NCBI GenBank assembly: GCA_903918645.1
Contig: CAIXFH010000192.1
Span: 1 to 64,000, forward strand
Direction of reading: 5' to 3'
DNA: 64,000 nucleotides
Origin: an uncultured Actinomycetes bacterium
Lineage (GTDB): Bacteria > Actinomycetota > Actinomycetes > S36-B12 > CAIYMF01
The position numbers and the translations under genes are program-made. This document shows, one piece after another, positions 50,211 through 60,509 of the stretch (positions are counted from its first letter, which is position 1; every line of letters begins with the position of its first letter). The notes beneath the pieces were generated by a model, which worked only from the letters and a program-made list of their open reading frames with translations, was not told the origin of the DNA and did no database searches.

Positions 50211-51416
50211 GTGTCGGCGTCAGATCAAGGCCAGCCAAAAATGTCCCCATCGCGATTCGACGATGATCCGGTTTTCGTCTTGCACGAGTCGGGCAAGATC
50301 GAAATGCAGGCGACCGTTGAAGTCACTGACAACAAGGGGCTGGCAATGGCCTACACCCCTGGTGTCGGTCGGGTGTCGCAGGCGATCGCAGACGACCCCT
50401 CGCTGGTGTGGCGTTACACCTGGCGATCCAATGCCATCTTGATCGTGACCGATGGCAGCGCAGTTCTCGGGCTCGGCCATATTGGCCCTTATGCGGCACT
50501 GCCAGTCATGGAAGGCAAGGCGCTGCTGTTCAAGGACTTCGCCAACGTCAACTGTGTGCCGATCTGCCTCGACACCAACGACGTCGATGAGATCGTCGAA
50601 GCCGTCGCGCGAATTGCCCCGGCCTATGGCGGCATCAACCTCGAGGACATCAGCGCGCCCCGCTGTTTCGAGATCGAGCGTCGGCTGCAAGAGCGCCTCG
50701 ATATCCCAGTCTTCCACGACGACCAGCACGGCACCGCAATCGTCGTCACTGCCGCACTTACCAATGCTGCCAAGGTAACTGGACGTACGCTCGGTGACTT
50801 GCGCGTGGTCATGTCCGGCGCCGGTGCTGCCGGGGTTGCGATTGCCAACATGCTCCTTGCCGCCGGGATCGGTGACCTCGCGCTGTGCGATCGAGTTGGA
50901 GTGATCTCGCGGGATCGCCCAGAGCTGCACGACGTCAAGGCTGATCTTGCGCTCCGAACCAACAAGGCCAATCTCAGTGGCACCATGGACGATGCGCTGG
51001 TTGGTGCTGATGTCTACATCGGCGTCTCGTCGGGCACTGTTGAGAAGGAAGTGATGGAGCGCATGGCTCCGGGCGGCATCGTCTTCGCCCTGGCCAATCC
51101 GGTTCCCGAAGTTCATCCCGACGTGGCGCACGCATCTGGTGCTGCCGTTGTAGCCACCGGTCGAAGCGACTTCCCCAATCAGATCAACAACGTTCTCGCT
51201 TTCCCTGGTGTTTTCCGTGGCGCACTCGACGTCGGAGCGACCCGAATCACTGAAGGCATGAAACTTGCTGCTGCGCAAGCGATTGCGGACTTGGTCGGCG
51301 ATGACCTAGACACCGATCACATCGTTCCCGACCCCTTTGATCCGCGACTTGTCAGCAGCGTTGCTGCGGCCGTTTCAGCTGCGGCGATCCGCGACGGAGT
51401 CATTCGCACGCTCTAG
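50211..51416 (+). CDS. Malic enzyme (NAD(P)-dependent, short form)
   Basis: Oxidative decarboxylation of malate to pyruvate. The N-terminal domain has [43 protein letters not shown] and [14 protein letters not shown], then [17 protein letters not shown] (metal/catalytic); a Rossmann domain follows with [16 protein letters not shown]. At 401 residues it is the short prokaryotic type without the phosphotransacetylase extension. The coenzyme specificity cannot be assigned safely. GTG 50211 start. Confidence 0.93.
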   Translation: MSASDQGQPKMSPSRFDDDPVFVLHESGKIEMQATVEVTDNKGLAMAYTPGVGRVSQAIADDPSLVWRYTWRSNAILIVTDGSAVLGLGHIGPYAALPVMEGKALLFKDFANVNCVPICLDTNDVDEIVEAVARIAPAYGGINLEDISAPRCFEIERRLQERLDIPVFHDDQHGTAIVVTAALTNAAKVTGRTLGDLRVVMSGAGAAGVAIANMLLAAGIGDLALCDRVGVISRDRPELHDVKADLALRTNKANLSGTMDDALVGADVYIGVSSGTVEKEVMERMAPGGIVFALANPVPEVHPDVAHASGAAVVATGRSDFPNQINNVLAFPGVFRGALDVGATRITEGMKLAAAQAIADLVGDDLDTDHIVPDPFDPRLVSSVAAAVSAAAIRDGVIRTL

Positions 51417-51444
51417 GTCACCACCCAGCGATAAGGTTCGCCTC

Positions 51445-52416
51445 ATGTTTGCAGTCACAGTCACCTCCTTCGACGGTGAGAATCCACTCAACGGCCTCAC
51501 CGTTGGTGAGGTACCCGATACTGAGGTGCCTGAAGGTTGGGTACGCGTACATGTCCGCGCCGCGAGCCTTAACCATCACGACCTGTGGAGCCTGAAGGGC
51601 GTCGGTCTGCGCGACGACCGCCTGCCGATGATTCTCGGCTGTGATGCAGCGGGCCTGCTCGACGATGGCACTGAGGTTGTCGTGCACGGTGTGGTGGGTG
51701 ACCCCGATTCGGTCGGCGGCGACGAGACCCTGGATCCCAAGAGAACCCTGCTCTCCGAGTTATATCCAGGCACCCTGGCCGAGACTGTCGCAGTGCCGGC
51801 TCGCAATATCGTCGCGAAGCCAGCCGGCCTCAGCTTCGCCGAGGCAGCGTGTCTACCCACCGCATGGCTGACCGCCTATCGAATGCTTGCCACAAAGTCC
51901 GGGCTGCGCAGTGGCGACACCGTGCTGATTCAAGGTGCCGGCGGAGGCGTTTCCACTGCCGCGATTGCACTTGCCAAGGCAATGGGCATGACCGTGTGGG
52001 TTACCGGACGCGACGAGGTTAAGCGTGCACGAGCCCTAGAACTCGGCGCCGATTCGGTCTTCGAGCCGGGCGCCAGATTGCCGCAGCGAGTGGACGCCGT
52101 GATCGAGACGGTTGGTGAGGCCACGTGGTCGCACTCACTGAAGGCACTTCGTCCCGGCGGAACTATCGTCGTGTCGGGTGCCACCAGTGGTTCGAACCCA
52201 CCAGCTGATCTCTCGCGAGTTTTCTTCCTCCAACTCAACATCGTGGGTTCCACGATGGGCACCCGCGATGAACTTGAAGCGTTGATGAAACTGCTCGTCG
52301 ATTCTGGTGTGCGGCCATTGATTGACGCGACCTATGACCTCAGAGACGCGCGAAGCGCATTCGAGCGACTGCAGTCGGGGGACGTCGTAGGCAAACTGGT
52401 CCTCACCAACGGCTGA
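51445..52416 (+). CDS. Zinc-free MDR quinone oxidoreductase-like enzyme
   Basis: Medium-chain reductase of 323 residues. NADPH loop IQGAGGGVSTAAIALAKAMG (near 157-176) and VWVTGRDEVKRARALELGAD are clear; the catalytic zinc cysteines are absent, as is usual for quinone-reductase relatives. ATG 51445 is preferred to the longer frame. 28 bases after the malic enzyme gene, perhaps cotranscribed. Substrate unknown. Confidence 0.88.
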   Translation: MFAVTVTSFDGENPLNGLTVGEVPDTEVPEGWVRVHVRAASLNHHDLWSLKGVGLRDDRLPMILGCDAAGLLDDGTEVVVHGVVGDPDSVGGDETLDPKRTLLSELYPGTLAETVAVPARNIVAKPAGLSFAEAACLPTAWLTAYRMLATKSGLRSGDTVLIQGAGGGVSTAAIALAKAMGMTVWVTGRDEVKRARALELGADSVFEPGARLPQRVDAVIETVGEATWSHSLKALRPGGTIVVSGATSGSNPPADLSRVFFLQLNIVGSTMGTRDELEALMKLLVDSGVRPLIDATYDLRDARSAFERLQSGDVVGKLVLTNG

Positions 52417-52439
52417 GCAATCCGCAGCCCGGCATGCTG

Positions 52440-54227
52440 CTACTTGGCGTCGGCCCAGGATTGCACCACCGAGATGTCGGCCACGAACCGAACGCCACTG
52501 CCGGCGCACCACCAAGCAGCGCTCGACTGCAGTGCTGATTCCAGCAGTGCGACGATGCCTGCCGACTCAGAGTCAGCGCATTCGACCAGGAGTTCGTCAT
52601 GCAGGCAGAGCACGATCCGGCCGCTGTTGCCCACTAGCCCGGCTCGAACGGTTGCCGCCCACGCCTTGAACAGCTCGGCTGCCGCGCCTTGCACGACAGC
52701 GTTGCGAGCGAAGCGGCCATAGCCGTGCGCGACCGCAGAGTCGCTACCGCCTGCGTCGGCTAGGGCTGAAGCGAGTTGGGAGAGCCGGAGCAATCGGCCG
52801 CCGTGAGTGCGCAGATCCACGCCACGTCGTCCGCATTCCTCCGCGCGGCGCAGGAACGCCATCGCAACTGCGAATGTGCGGTCCATGTCCTTGAGGGCCT
52901 CACCTGCTGGACCCGATGTCTGGCCGTACATGGCGGCGAGCACAGCGATCTTGGCCGTTGCTCGGTCACTGCCCAGTGCTTGTGCAACGGGTGCATACAT
53001 GTCGTCAGCTTGGGCGGCCGTAGCCAGTGCGGTGTCACCCGACACTGCAGCGAGCACTCGGGGCTCGATCTGTCCGAGGTCAGCCCGGACGAGGACTCGG
53101 CCCATGCGTGGCCGCACTGCTGGGCGCAATTCGGCTGGCAAGTTGTGTAGCCCTGCGGATGCGGTCATCCGGCCAGCGCCTTCGGACGCTCCCCAGACTC
53201 CGCGGAGCCTATCGTCAGACCCGATATCGCGCGCGCTCCACGACCAGCCGTAGGTAGTGGCGATCCGTTCGGCCGTCCGCCACGCCAAAAGCGCTGCTAC
53301 CGCTGGGGAATCGGCAGCGTAGGGCTCCAGCCGCCAGGCGCGCGTATCGGGCACATCGATACCCACGCGCAGCAGTAGATCGCGAACGTTGGCTGGGTTG
53401 CGAAGATCGATCGGATCACCCGGGAACTTGTCCCACACTCGCTGGTCGCGTGTACGACGGGTCGAGATCTCATCGGCTTCACTGACCGGTCGCTCACCGA
53501 TTGTTGCGACCAGATACGCCTCGAGGATTCCACGGTCGATAGCCAAGCCGTCGCTTTCAAGTTCGATGCAAAGCAGGGCTGCCATCGACTCGGAGGTCGC
53601 GGATAGCACGGCGAGGGGAGTCGCGCCCGCGACTCTGCGTGGATCGGGTAGGGAGCGAAGTGCAATGTCCTGCTCGCGGTAGAGCGATAAGGCGAGTACA
53701 GCCCACTGTGCGACTGAGTCGTTGTCATTGCGCCAACGACCGCGCAGCCAGTCGCGGCTCAACTGCCCATCGCTGCGTACGGGCGCGTTGTCGTCGCCGG
53801 ATTCGCCGACAAGGTCGAGCAGATTGAGTGATCCGTCAGCATCCGGCGGATCAGGTAGGCCGTGCTGCGCGGCCCAGGCAGCGGCAGCATCGTCACGCGT
53901 GATGCCGTGCAAAAGCCGCGCTACGGCACCGAGATCCCAGCACGCTCGTGGCCGCACAGCGCGGCTGACCAAGTAGCCCGCAGTCTCGCGTGCACTCCAC
54001 CAGATCCATCGCGGAGCAAGCGATTCCAGTTGGGCCACAACGGATTCGGGATTCTCGCTGGAAATGACTCGCGTGGTATCAGCCCATGCCAACGCGACCG
54101 CGCGATCAGGAACGATGCACAACGCAACTGCAACGCCTGGCCTGACTCCGGCTTGGGAAAGTTCGGCGACGAGTGCGCTGAGATCACTCTCCGGCGGCGA
54201 GTCACCGGCTGGGTTGGCGATGGTCAG
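52440..54227 (-). CDS. Family A DNA polymerase with 3'-5' exonuclease-like domain
   Basis: Second PolA-like protein, known in actinobacteria as 'bifunctional 3'-5' exonuclease/DNA polymerase'. A degenerate N-terminal exonuclease domain (about 1-250) is followed by the polymerase palm: motif A ADLGQIEPRVLAAVSGD, motif B RATAKIAVLAAMYGQ, motif C CLHDELLVE. Motif A carries Leu-Gly and Pro in place of Tyr-Ser and Leu. Coding sequence continues upstream of TTG 54122 to a CTG at 54227, which overlaps the stop of the upstream gene (CTGA); I take this as the start, giving 595 residues. Confidence 0.82.
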   Translation of the reverse strand: MTIANPAGDSPPESDLSALVAELSQAGVRPGVAVALCIVPDRAVALAWADTTRVISSENPESVVAQLESLAPRWIWWSARETAGYLVSRAVRPRACWDLGAVARLLHGITRDDAAAAWAAQHGLPDPPDADGSLNLLDLVGESGDDNAPVRSDGQLSRDWLRGRWRNDNDSVAQWAVLALSLYREQDIALRSLPDPRRVAGATPLAVLSATSESMAALLCIELESDGLAIDRGILEAYLVATIGERPVSEADEISTRRTRDQRVWDKFPGDPIDLRNPANVRDLLLRVGIDVPDTRAWRLEPYAADSPAVAALLAWRTAERIATTYGWSWSARDIGSDDRLRGVWGASEGAGRMTASAGLHNLPAELRPAVRPRMGRVLVRADLGQIEPRVLAAVSGDTALATAAQADDMYAPVAQALGSDRATAKIAVLAAMYGQTSGPAGEALKDMDRTFAVAMAFLRRAEECGRRGVDLRTHGGRLLRLSQLASALADAGGSDSAVAHGYGRFARNAVVQGAAAELFKAWAATVRAGLVGNSGRIVLCLHDELLVECADSESAGIVALLESALQSSAAWWCAGSGVRFVADISVVQSWADAK

Positions 54228-54409
54228 TCCTGGTCGGGGTCATCGTCGTCGAGTCGGGCTAGCCATACCGCGAGGCGCTCGACGGGAACCTCGAACTCGG
54301 GGTTGAGGTCTACGAATGTGCGCAGCCGCTCTGCAAGCCAGGCGAACGAGATTTCGTCCTCGCCCCGTCGTGCCTCAAGTTCTTCGATCCCGCGGTCGGT
54401 GAAGTACAT
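54224..54409 (-). CDS. DUF6104 family small acidic protein
   Basis: 61 residues: MYFTDRGIEELEARRGEDE, then a helix LAERLRTFVDLNPEFEVPVERLAVWLARLDDDD. This matches the actinobacterial family DUF6104, located between Kgd and the polymerase. It has ten or so bases to the Kgd stop and overlaps the polymerase start. Function unknown. Confidence 0.85.
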   Translation of the reverse strand: MYFTDRGIEELEARRGEDEISFAWLAERLRTFVDLNPEFEVPVERLAVWLARLDDDDPDQD

Positions 54410-54418
54410 GGCGTGCCG

Positions 54419-57400
54419 TTACCCGAATGCGTGCGCGACGACTTCGGCCTGCTCGCGTTCATGCACCTTGTGGGTGCCAACCGCTGGCGAGGACGATGCC
54501 GGGCGTGACACGACGCGAAGTGAACGTCCGGCGAGGTGGGTGGGCAAATTGAGTGCGACGTAAGGCCATGGGCCTTGGTTGGCTGGTTCTTCCTGCACGA
54601 ACACGAGTTCGGCATCGGCAGGGAAGGCCGAGAGGGCCGCGACGATCTCGTCGGCAGGCAGGGGAGCGAGGCGTTCGAGACGTACTATGGCGACATCTGA
54701 GCGCTGCGCCCTTTCACGTTCTGCCAGTAGGTCGTAGACGATCTTCCCCGAACACAGGAGCACTCGTCGAACGCCTGCCGGGTCGGCGGGAGAGTTGGTA
54801 AGTACCGCCTCGAATGTGCCGCTCGTGAAGTCGGCTTTCGCCGACACCGCCGCCTTGAGCCGGAGCATCGACTTGGGGGTAAACACGATGAGTGGCTTGT
54901 GGTGCGGGGCGATGGCCTGCCAACGCAGGAGGTGGAAATACGACGCCGGCGTAGATGGCATCGCCACGGTCATGTTGTCCTGGGCGCACATTTGTAGGAA
55001 ACGCTCGATGCGTGCCGACGAGTGGTCGGGTCCCTGGCCGTCATAGCCATGTGGCAGAAGCAGGACGACCCCGGACAGCTGTCCCCACTTCTGCTCGCCC
55101 GAGGAGATGAACTCATCGATGATGGTCTGCGCTCCGTCGGCGAAGTCACCGAACTGAGCTTCCCAGAGCACGAGCACATCGGGCGAGGCCACTGAGTAGC
55201 CGTATTCGAAGCCCATCGCCGCGTACTCGGAGAGCAGCGAGTCGTACGCGTAGAACGAGCCTTGGTCGTCACTGAGATTGCCCAGCGGCGTGTGCTCGAT
55301 GCCAGTCACTCGATCGACGAACACTGCGTGCCGCTGGCCGAATGTGCCACGTCGTGAGTCTTGGCCCGCGAGTCGAACGGTGTGCTTGTCGAGCAGCAGT
55401 GAACCGAATGCCAAGGTCTCGCCCAACGCCCAGTCGATGGTGTTGTCGGTGATCATCTGCGCTCGACGCTGCAGCTGTGGCGCCAGCCTGGGATGCACCG
55501 TAAAGCCCTCGGGTAGATGGATCTGCGAGTCGATGATGCGCTCTATGGCGGCGTCGGTTGTTGCGGTGGTGACGACCGCTGGGTACTCGGCGGGTTCGAC
55601 GTGATGCACCTCGCGATGCTGCGCGAGATCCTCACGAGTCTCGGTGAAGACCTTCTCGAGCTCTTCCTGATAGTGGCGAAGGGCGGATTCGGCTTCGTCC
55701 ACCGAGATGTCGCCACGACCGATGAGGGCCTCGGTATACAACTTGCGGGTCGAGCGCTTGGCGTCGATGAGGTTGTACATAAGTGGCTGCGTCAGAGAAG
55801 GATCGTCGGCCTCGTTGTGCCCCCGGCGTCGGTAGCACACGAGATCGACAACAACGTCCTTGTGGAACTCCTGACGGAATTCGAAAGCCAACTGTCCAAC
55901 TCGCACAACGGCTTCGGGGTCATCACCATTGACGTGGAAGATGGGTGCCTGGACCATGCGCGCGACATCAGTGCAGTAGACAGATGACCGCGATGCCTCC
56001 GGTGCGGTCGTGAAGCCCACTTGGTTGTTGACCACGATGTGCACGGTGCCGCCCGTGCGGTACCCGGTGAGTTGGGAGAGGTTGAGAGTCTCGGTGACGA
56101 CACCTTGGCCTGCGAAGGCGGCATCGCCATGCAACAGGATGGGCAGGATGGTGAAGATGCGATCTGCCGGCAGCTGGTCTTGCTTGGCGCGAACGATGCC
56201 CTCAAGGACTGGGTTCACGGCTTCAAGGTGTGATGGGTTCGCGGCGAGGTAGACCGGGATCTGTGAGCCGTCCTCGGTAGTGAAAGTGCCACTCGTGCCG
56301 AGGTGATACTTCACATCGCCTGAACCCTGCACCGACCCTTCCACCTCGAAGTCACCTTCGAACTCGCGGAAGATCTGGCTGTAGGACTTGCCCGCAATGT
56401 TTGCCAGGACGTTAAGGCGTCCGCGGTGCGGCATCCCAATCGAAGCTTCATCCATTCCTGCAGCAGCGGCAGCCGCGATCACGGCGTCCATCAAGGGGAT
56501 TACCGACTCTGCGCCCTCGAGGGAGAACCGCTTCTGACCGACGTACTTGGTCTGCAAGAAGGTCTCGAATGCCTCTGCAGCATTGAGGCGGCGGAGGATT
56601 CGCAGCTGTTCGTTGCGCGCGGGTTTGTCGTACTTTCGCTCGAAGCGATCCTGGATCCACTTGCGCTGCTCAGGGTCTTGCATGTGCATGTACTCGACAC
56701 CGATGGTGCGACAGTACGCATCGCGTAGCACACCGAGAATGTCGCGCAACTTCATGAACGGTTTGCCACCGAAGCCACCGGTGGGGAACTCGCGATCGAG
56801 GTCCCACAGGGTGAGGTCGTGACTGGCTAGGTCAAGGTCGGAGTGACTGCGTTGTTCGTACTCGAGCGGATCGGTGTCAGCCATGAGATGCCCGCGCACG
56901 CGGAACGCATGGATGAGTTCCTGCACGCGGGAGGTCTTGTCGAGATCGTCATCGTGGGTGGTAGCGATGTCGCTGGCCCAGTGGATAGGGGCGTAGGGGA
57001 TCTTCAGTGACGCGAAAATGTCGTCGTAGAACGACTCTCCTCCGAGTAGCAAGGAGTGGAGTCGGCCCAGGAACTCGCCTGACTGGGCACCCTGGATGAT
57101 GCGGTGGTCGTAAGTGGAAGTGAGTGTGACGATCTTGCTAATCGCATGGCGCGCAATGGTTTCGATCGCTGCGCCTTGCCACTCGGCGGGGTAATCCATT
57201 GCGCCGACACCGATGATCGTGCCTTGACCCGCCATGAGCCGTGGTACGGAGTGCACAGTGCCGATAGTGCCTGGGTTCGTCAGGCTGATCGTGGTGCCAG
57301 CGAAGTCATCGACAGTCAGCTTGCCGCCGCGTGCCTTGCGCACAACGTCTTCGTAAGCCGCCCAGAACGTAGCGAAGTCCATGGCCTCGGCACCCTTGAT

Positions 57401-58087
57401 GTTGGGTACAAGGAGTTGCCGTGTGCCGTCTGGTTTCGCGAGGTCGATCGCGATTCCGAGGTTGATCTGCTCGTTTCGCACTATCGACGGCTTACCGTCA
57501 GCCTCGACGTAGGAGTAGTTCATCTCGGGCAACGCTGCTAGGGCTTTGACCATGGCCCACGCGATGACGTGTGTGAACGAGACCTTGCCACCCCGTGCGC
57601 GGACAAGATGGTTGTTGATGACGATGCGATTGTCGATCAGCAATTTCACCGGCACAGCCCGCACGCTCGTGGCTGTCGGAACGGTGAGGCTGGCTTCCAT
57701 GTTGCTGACTACGCGGGCGGCCGCGCCCTTGAGCGCTGCGGGCTCAAGGGCCGGCGCCAATGCGATGGTCTTTTGGGGAACGAGAGTTGGGGCCGATGGT
57801 GTAACAGGTGTGGGCGGCGGCGGGGGGCTTCCCGGGTCGGCAGCGGCTCGATCGAGCTCGGCCTCGAACGCTGCGGAATGCACGCGTCCGGCCTCGCGTG
57901 CGGCTTCGGCCGCGGCAACGATCTCACTGCCTGCATGGTCGGTCGGGATGTAGTCGGTAAAGAAGTCCCACCATGCAGGGTCGACGCTGCTGCGATCGAC
58001 GAGGAACTGCTGGTAGATCTCGTCGACCAGCCATTCATTTGGCCCGAATGAGGCCAACCGGTCCTGGTCAGACTGCGACGGCGACAT
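54419..58087 (-). CDS. kgd: Multifunctional 2-oxoglutarate dehydrogenase/decarboxylase (Kgd, SucA)
   Basis: Fused E2-E1 component of actinobacteria (1222 residues) that oxidises 2-oxoglutarate to succinyl-CoA, or decarboxylates it. After an N-terminal regulatory part (1-40) and a Pro/Ala linker (85-130), an E2-like acyltransferase domain (130-370) shows [18 protein letters not shown]; then the E1 part: [51 protein letters not shown] (thiamine site) and [18 protein letters not shown] 58087 with GAAGGG upstream is chosen over the longer frame. The lipoyl domain comes from another subunit. Confidence 0.94.
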   Translation of the reverse strand: MSPSQSDQDRLASFGPNEWLVDEIYQQFLVDRSSVDPAWWDFFTDYIPTDHAGSEIVAAAEAAREAGRVHSAAFEAELDRAAADPGSPPPPPTPVTPSAPTLVPQKTIALAPALEPAALKGAAARVVSNMEASLTVPTATSVRAVPVKLLIDNRIVINNHLVRARGGKVSFTHVIAWAMVKALAALPEMNYSYVEADGKPSIVRNEQINLGIAIDLAKPDGTRQLLVPNIKGAEAMDFATFWAAYEDVVRKARGGKLTVDDFAGTTISLTNPGTIGTVHSVPRLMAGQGTIIGVGAMDYPAEWQGAAIETIARHAISKIVTLTSTYDHRIIQGAQSGEFLGRLHSLLLGGESFYDDIFASLKIPYAPIHWASDIATTHDDDLDKTSRVQELIHAFRVRGHLMADTDPLEYEQRSHSDLDLASHDLTLWDLDREFPTGGFGGKPFMKLRDILGVLRDAYCRTIGVEYMHMQDPEQRKWIQDRFERKYDKPARNEQLRILRRLNAAEAFETFLQTKYVGQKRFSLEGAESVIPLMDAVIAAAAAAGMDEASIGMPHRGRLNVLANIAGKSYSQIFREFEGDFEVEGSVQGSGDVKYHLGTSGTFTTEDGSQIPVYLAANPSHLEAVNPVLEGIVRAKQDQLPADRIFTILPILLHGDAAFAGQGVVTETLNLSQLTGYRTGGTVHIVVNNQVGFTTAPEASRSSVYCTDVARMVQAPIFHVNGDDPEAVVRVGQLAFEFRQEFHKDVVVDLVCYRRRGHNEADDPSLTQPLMYNLIDAKRSTRKLYTEALIGRGDISVDEAESALRHYQEELEKVFTETREDLAQHREVHHVEPAEYPAVVTTATTDAAIERIIDSQIHLPEGFTVHPRLAPQLQRRAQMITDNTIDWALGETLAFGSLLLDKHTVRLAGQDSRRGTFGQRHAVFVDRVTGIEHTPLGNLSDDQGSFYAYDSLLSEYAAMGFEYGYSVASPDVLVLWEAQFGDFADGAQTIIDEFISSGEQKWGQLSGVVLLLPHGYDGQGPDHSSARIERFLQMCAQDNMTVAMPSTPASYFHLLRWQAIAPHHKPLIVFTPKSMLRLKAAVSAKADFTSGTFEAVLTNSPADPAGVRRVLLCSGKIVYDLLAERERAQRSDVAIVRLERLAPLPADEIVAALSAFPADAELVFVQEEPANQGPWPYVALNLPTHLAGRSLRVVSRPASSSPAVGTHKVHEREQAEVVAHAFG

Positions 58088-58246
58088 CGACGACCCTTCA
58101 CTCACGAACAGGGGACTGCCTGGCACGACTTGCCGGACAAGGACGTAGTTGAGCCTACGCCGCGATTGGCGTCTGTGCCCCGTGTCGCAACGTGGCAGTG
58201 GCCACATCTATTTTCGACTCCCGACCGCCAAGTTGATCAACAGGTA

Positions 58247-59395
58247 TCACCCTGTGTCGGAGACAGCCCCGTCAAGCCCGCGCAAAGTTACGAGCACGAG
58301 TTCGCCGAGGGTGTCGAGGTGATACCCACCCTCTTGTACCGCGATCATGGGGACACCGAGTGCGCCGATCAATCGGCCGCCCATCTCGTAACCAGCATGA
58401 GTGATGTGCAGTGGCGATTCGGGATCGTCTGCTGCAGCATCGACGCCGAGACTCACGACAACCGCGGAAACTCCGTGTGATCGAGTGGCTTCCACGATCT
58501 GCTCGAGTGCCGTGAGCCAACGGTCATCACCTGTCCCAGGGGCCAGTGGCACGTTGAGATTTGCGCCGATGCCGTCGAGGCGTCCGTGTTCGTCGGCGAA
58601 CCCGGCGTAATGCGGGAACCAACCTGCGCCGGGATCAACGTGCAGCGAGCCGTACAAGATGTCGGGTCGTTCGTAGAACAGTGCCTGAGTGCCATTGCCG
58701 TGATGGGCGTCGATGTCGATCACGGCTACTCGTTCATGTCCGCCGTCGCGCAACGCCTGTGCCGCGATGGCTGCGTTGTTCAAGTAGCACGAGCCGCCGA
58801 ATGCGGATCGGGTGACATGGTGTCCGGGCGGGCGTACTAACGCGTACACCAATGACTCGCCAGCGACCACGTGTGCGGCAGCGGTCAGAGTGACATCGAC
58901 TGCGCCTCGAGCGGCCTCCCATGTGCCAGGGCCAACCAAGGTCATGGTGTCGTAGCACCAGCGACCAGCTGCCGCGTGCACCGCAGTTGGCTCGCGTTCG
59001 GGCAGGCCGTCGAGCATTCCCGGAGTGGGCATGACATAGGGGACCACCCGATCCTGACCGGGATCGCTGAGGAACCCGGCCTCGACCCAGCGCCCATAAA
59101 CGGTGCGCAGATGCTCAACTAGATGTGGGTCGTGAATGCGCAGAAGGACGTCGTCGTCGTGCGCCTCTGCGTCGATGATCGGATGGCCGGCCGCGCGCAG
59201 TGTGTCTTCGATCAGAGTGGCCCGCTCAGGTACTTCGGTACCGGGAAGGCGCACCCCCACCCAGATCTCCGCTGCCGGGACATGGAGCAGGCAGTCGTCG
59301 CTGCGCACTACCAAGGCATGGGTCACGGCTGCAGCATCCCAAACTTTCGGCGCATCCACCGCGTCTACGTCAACTCCCAGACTCCGCGAGTCCAC
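58247..59395 (-). CDS. Class II histone-deacetylase-like hydrolase
   Basis: Zinc amidohydrolase of the arginase/HDAC fold (AcuC, acetylpolyamine amidohydrolase or lysine-deacetylase type). Seen: RPPGHHVTRSAFGGSCYLNN (catalytic His pair near 193), VIDIDAHHGNGTQALF (Asp-x-His zinc ligands), and SLGVDAAADDPESPL with the last ligand Asp. At 382 residues it is typical. A shorter start GTG (VTHALVVRSDD) is possible. It is divergent from the P1 peptidase gene. Substrate unknown. Confidence 0.85.
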   Translation of the reverse strand: MDSRSLGVDVDAVDAPKVWDAAAVTHALVVRSDDCLLHVPAAEIWVGVRLPGTEVPERATLIEDTLRAAGHPIIDAEAHDDDVLLRIHDPHLVEHLRTVYGRWVEAGFLSDPGQDRVVPYVMPTPGMLDGLPEREPTAVHAAAGRWCYDTMTLVGPGTWEAARGAVDVTLTAAAHVVAGESLVYALVRPPGHHVTRSAFGGSCYLNNAAIAAQALRDGGHERVAVIDIDAHHGNGTQALFYERPDILYGSLHVDPGAGWFPHYAGFADEHGRLDGIGANLNVPLAPGTGDDRWLTALEQIVEATRSHGVSAVVVSLGVDAAADDPESPLHITHAGYEMGGRLIGALGVPMIAVQEGGYHLDTLGELVLVTLRGLDGAVSDTG

Positions 59396-59429
59396 TGCGA
59401 AGGCTCACCGGCTAGGGCAGGATGCGCAT

Positions 59430-60509
59430 ATGGCCTCAGTTGCTGACATCGGAGTCAGGATCGGCACCTTGCCCACCGGGCCCACCAATTCCATCGTTGA
59501 CGTCCCAGGTGTCGGCCTCGGTCACGCGACCATCGTCTACGACGACGTGCCGCCACCGTTTGGGCGAGGGACGGCTCGTACTGGTGTCACAGTGATCGAC
59601 CTCGGTGGCGATGCCTGGGCGAGTCCGGTTCCTGCCGGCGTCTCGGTGCTGAACGGTGCAGGCGAGCTGACGGCACGAAGCCAGATCGACGAGTGGGGCC
59701 TGCTCGAGACCCCGATCTTCCTGACGTCCACGATGCAAGTTGGGCGCGTGTACGACGCGGCCTGCCGATTGCTGATGGCCGAGCAGCCGCGCATCGGAAT
59801 CGATGATGTGATCATCCCTGCGGTCGGCGAGTGCGACGACTCATGGCTCAGCGATCCCCGGCATATGCATGTGACCGATGAGCATGTGGCAGCGGCACTT
59901 GGCGCTGCCCGGGCGTCGGCGGGCGCATCGATGAGCCCCGATCAGGGCGCGGTTGGTGCCGGCACCGGGATGTCGTGCTTTAGCTACAAGGGTGGCATCG
60001 GCACGTCGTCGCGCGTTCTGCCGGACGGACATGTGGTGGCGGTGGTGTTGCTCACCAACTTCGGTCGCTGGCCAAGGCTGCGAGTTGATGGGGTTGCGGT
60101 TGGGCAGGCACTCGGAGATCCGGATCGGGCACTCCCACCTCCGGCCGGATCATGCCTCGGAGTCGTCATCACTGATGCCCCGATCGATCACAGCGGTTGC
60201 GAACGGCTCGCGACTCGAGTGGGTCTTGGCCTGGCTCGCACCGGCTCTACTGCGCACAACGGCTCGGGTGAGATCTTCGTCGCCGCTGCACTTGGCCTTC
60301 GCGTACCGCGAGGTATGTCGCCTACTCGAGCGCCCATTTCAGGCAGTGCACTGGACGACTATTTCGAGGCTGTTGTCGACGCAAGTGAGGAAGCCGTACT
60401 TGCATCGATGTTGGCTGCCCACGATGTCGTAGGTGTCGAGGGACGTCAGGTGCCGGCACTGCCCATTGATGCGGTTCGACGCATTCTTAGTGAGAGGCGC
60501 GGTTCGTGA
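59430..60509 (+). CDS. P1 family N-terminal nucleophile peptidase (DmpA/NylC-like)
   Basis: 359-residue self-processing aminopeptidase/amidase. Ntn fold features: the N-terminal NSIVDVPGVGLGHATI, GVTVIDLGG, GLLETPIFLTSTMQVG and GAGTGMSCFSYKGGIGTSSR; cleavage site is Gly-Ser in AGSCLGVVI near 247, after which the Ser is the nucleophile, and HNGSGEIFVAA follows. ATG 59430 is the first conserved start. The stop overlaps the CocE gene by GTGA. Confidence 0.9.
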   Translation: MASVADIGVRIGTLPTGPTNSIVDVPGVGLGHATIVYDDVPPPFGRGTARTGVTVIDLGGDAWASPVPAGVSVLNGAGELTARSQIDEWGLLETPIFLTSTMQVGRVYDAACRLLMAEQPRIGIDDVIIPAVGECDDSWLSDPRHMHVTDEHVAAALGAARASAGASMSPDQGAVGAGTGMSCFSYKGGIGTSSRVLPDGHVVAVVLLTNFGRWPRLRVDGVAVGQALGDPDRALPPPAGSCLGVVITDAPIDHSGCERLATRVGLGLARTGSTAHNGSGEIFVAAALGLRVPRGMSPTRAPISGSALDDYFEAVVDASEEAVLASMLAAHDVVGVEGRQVPALPIDAVRRILSERRGS

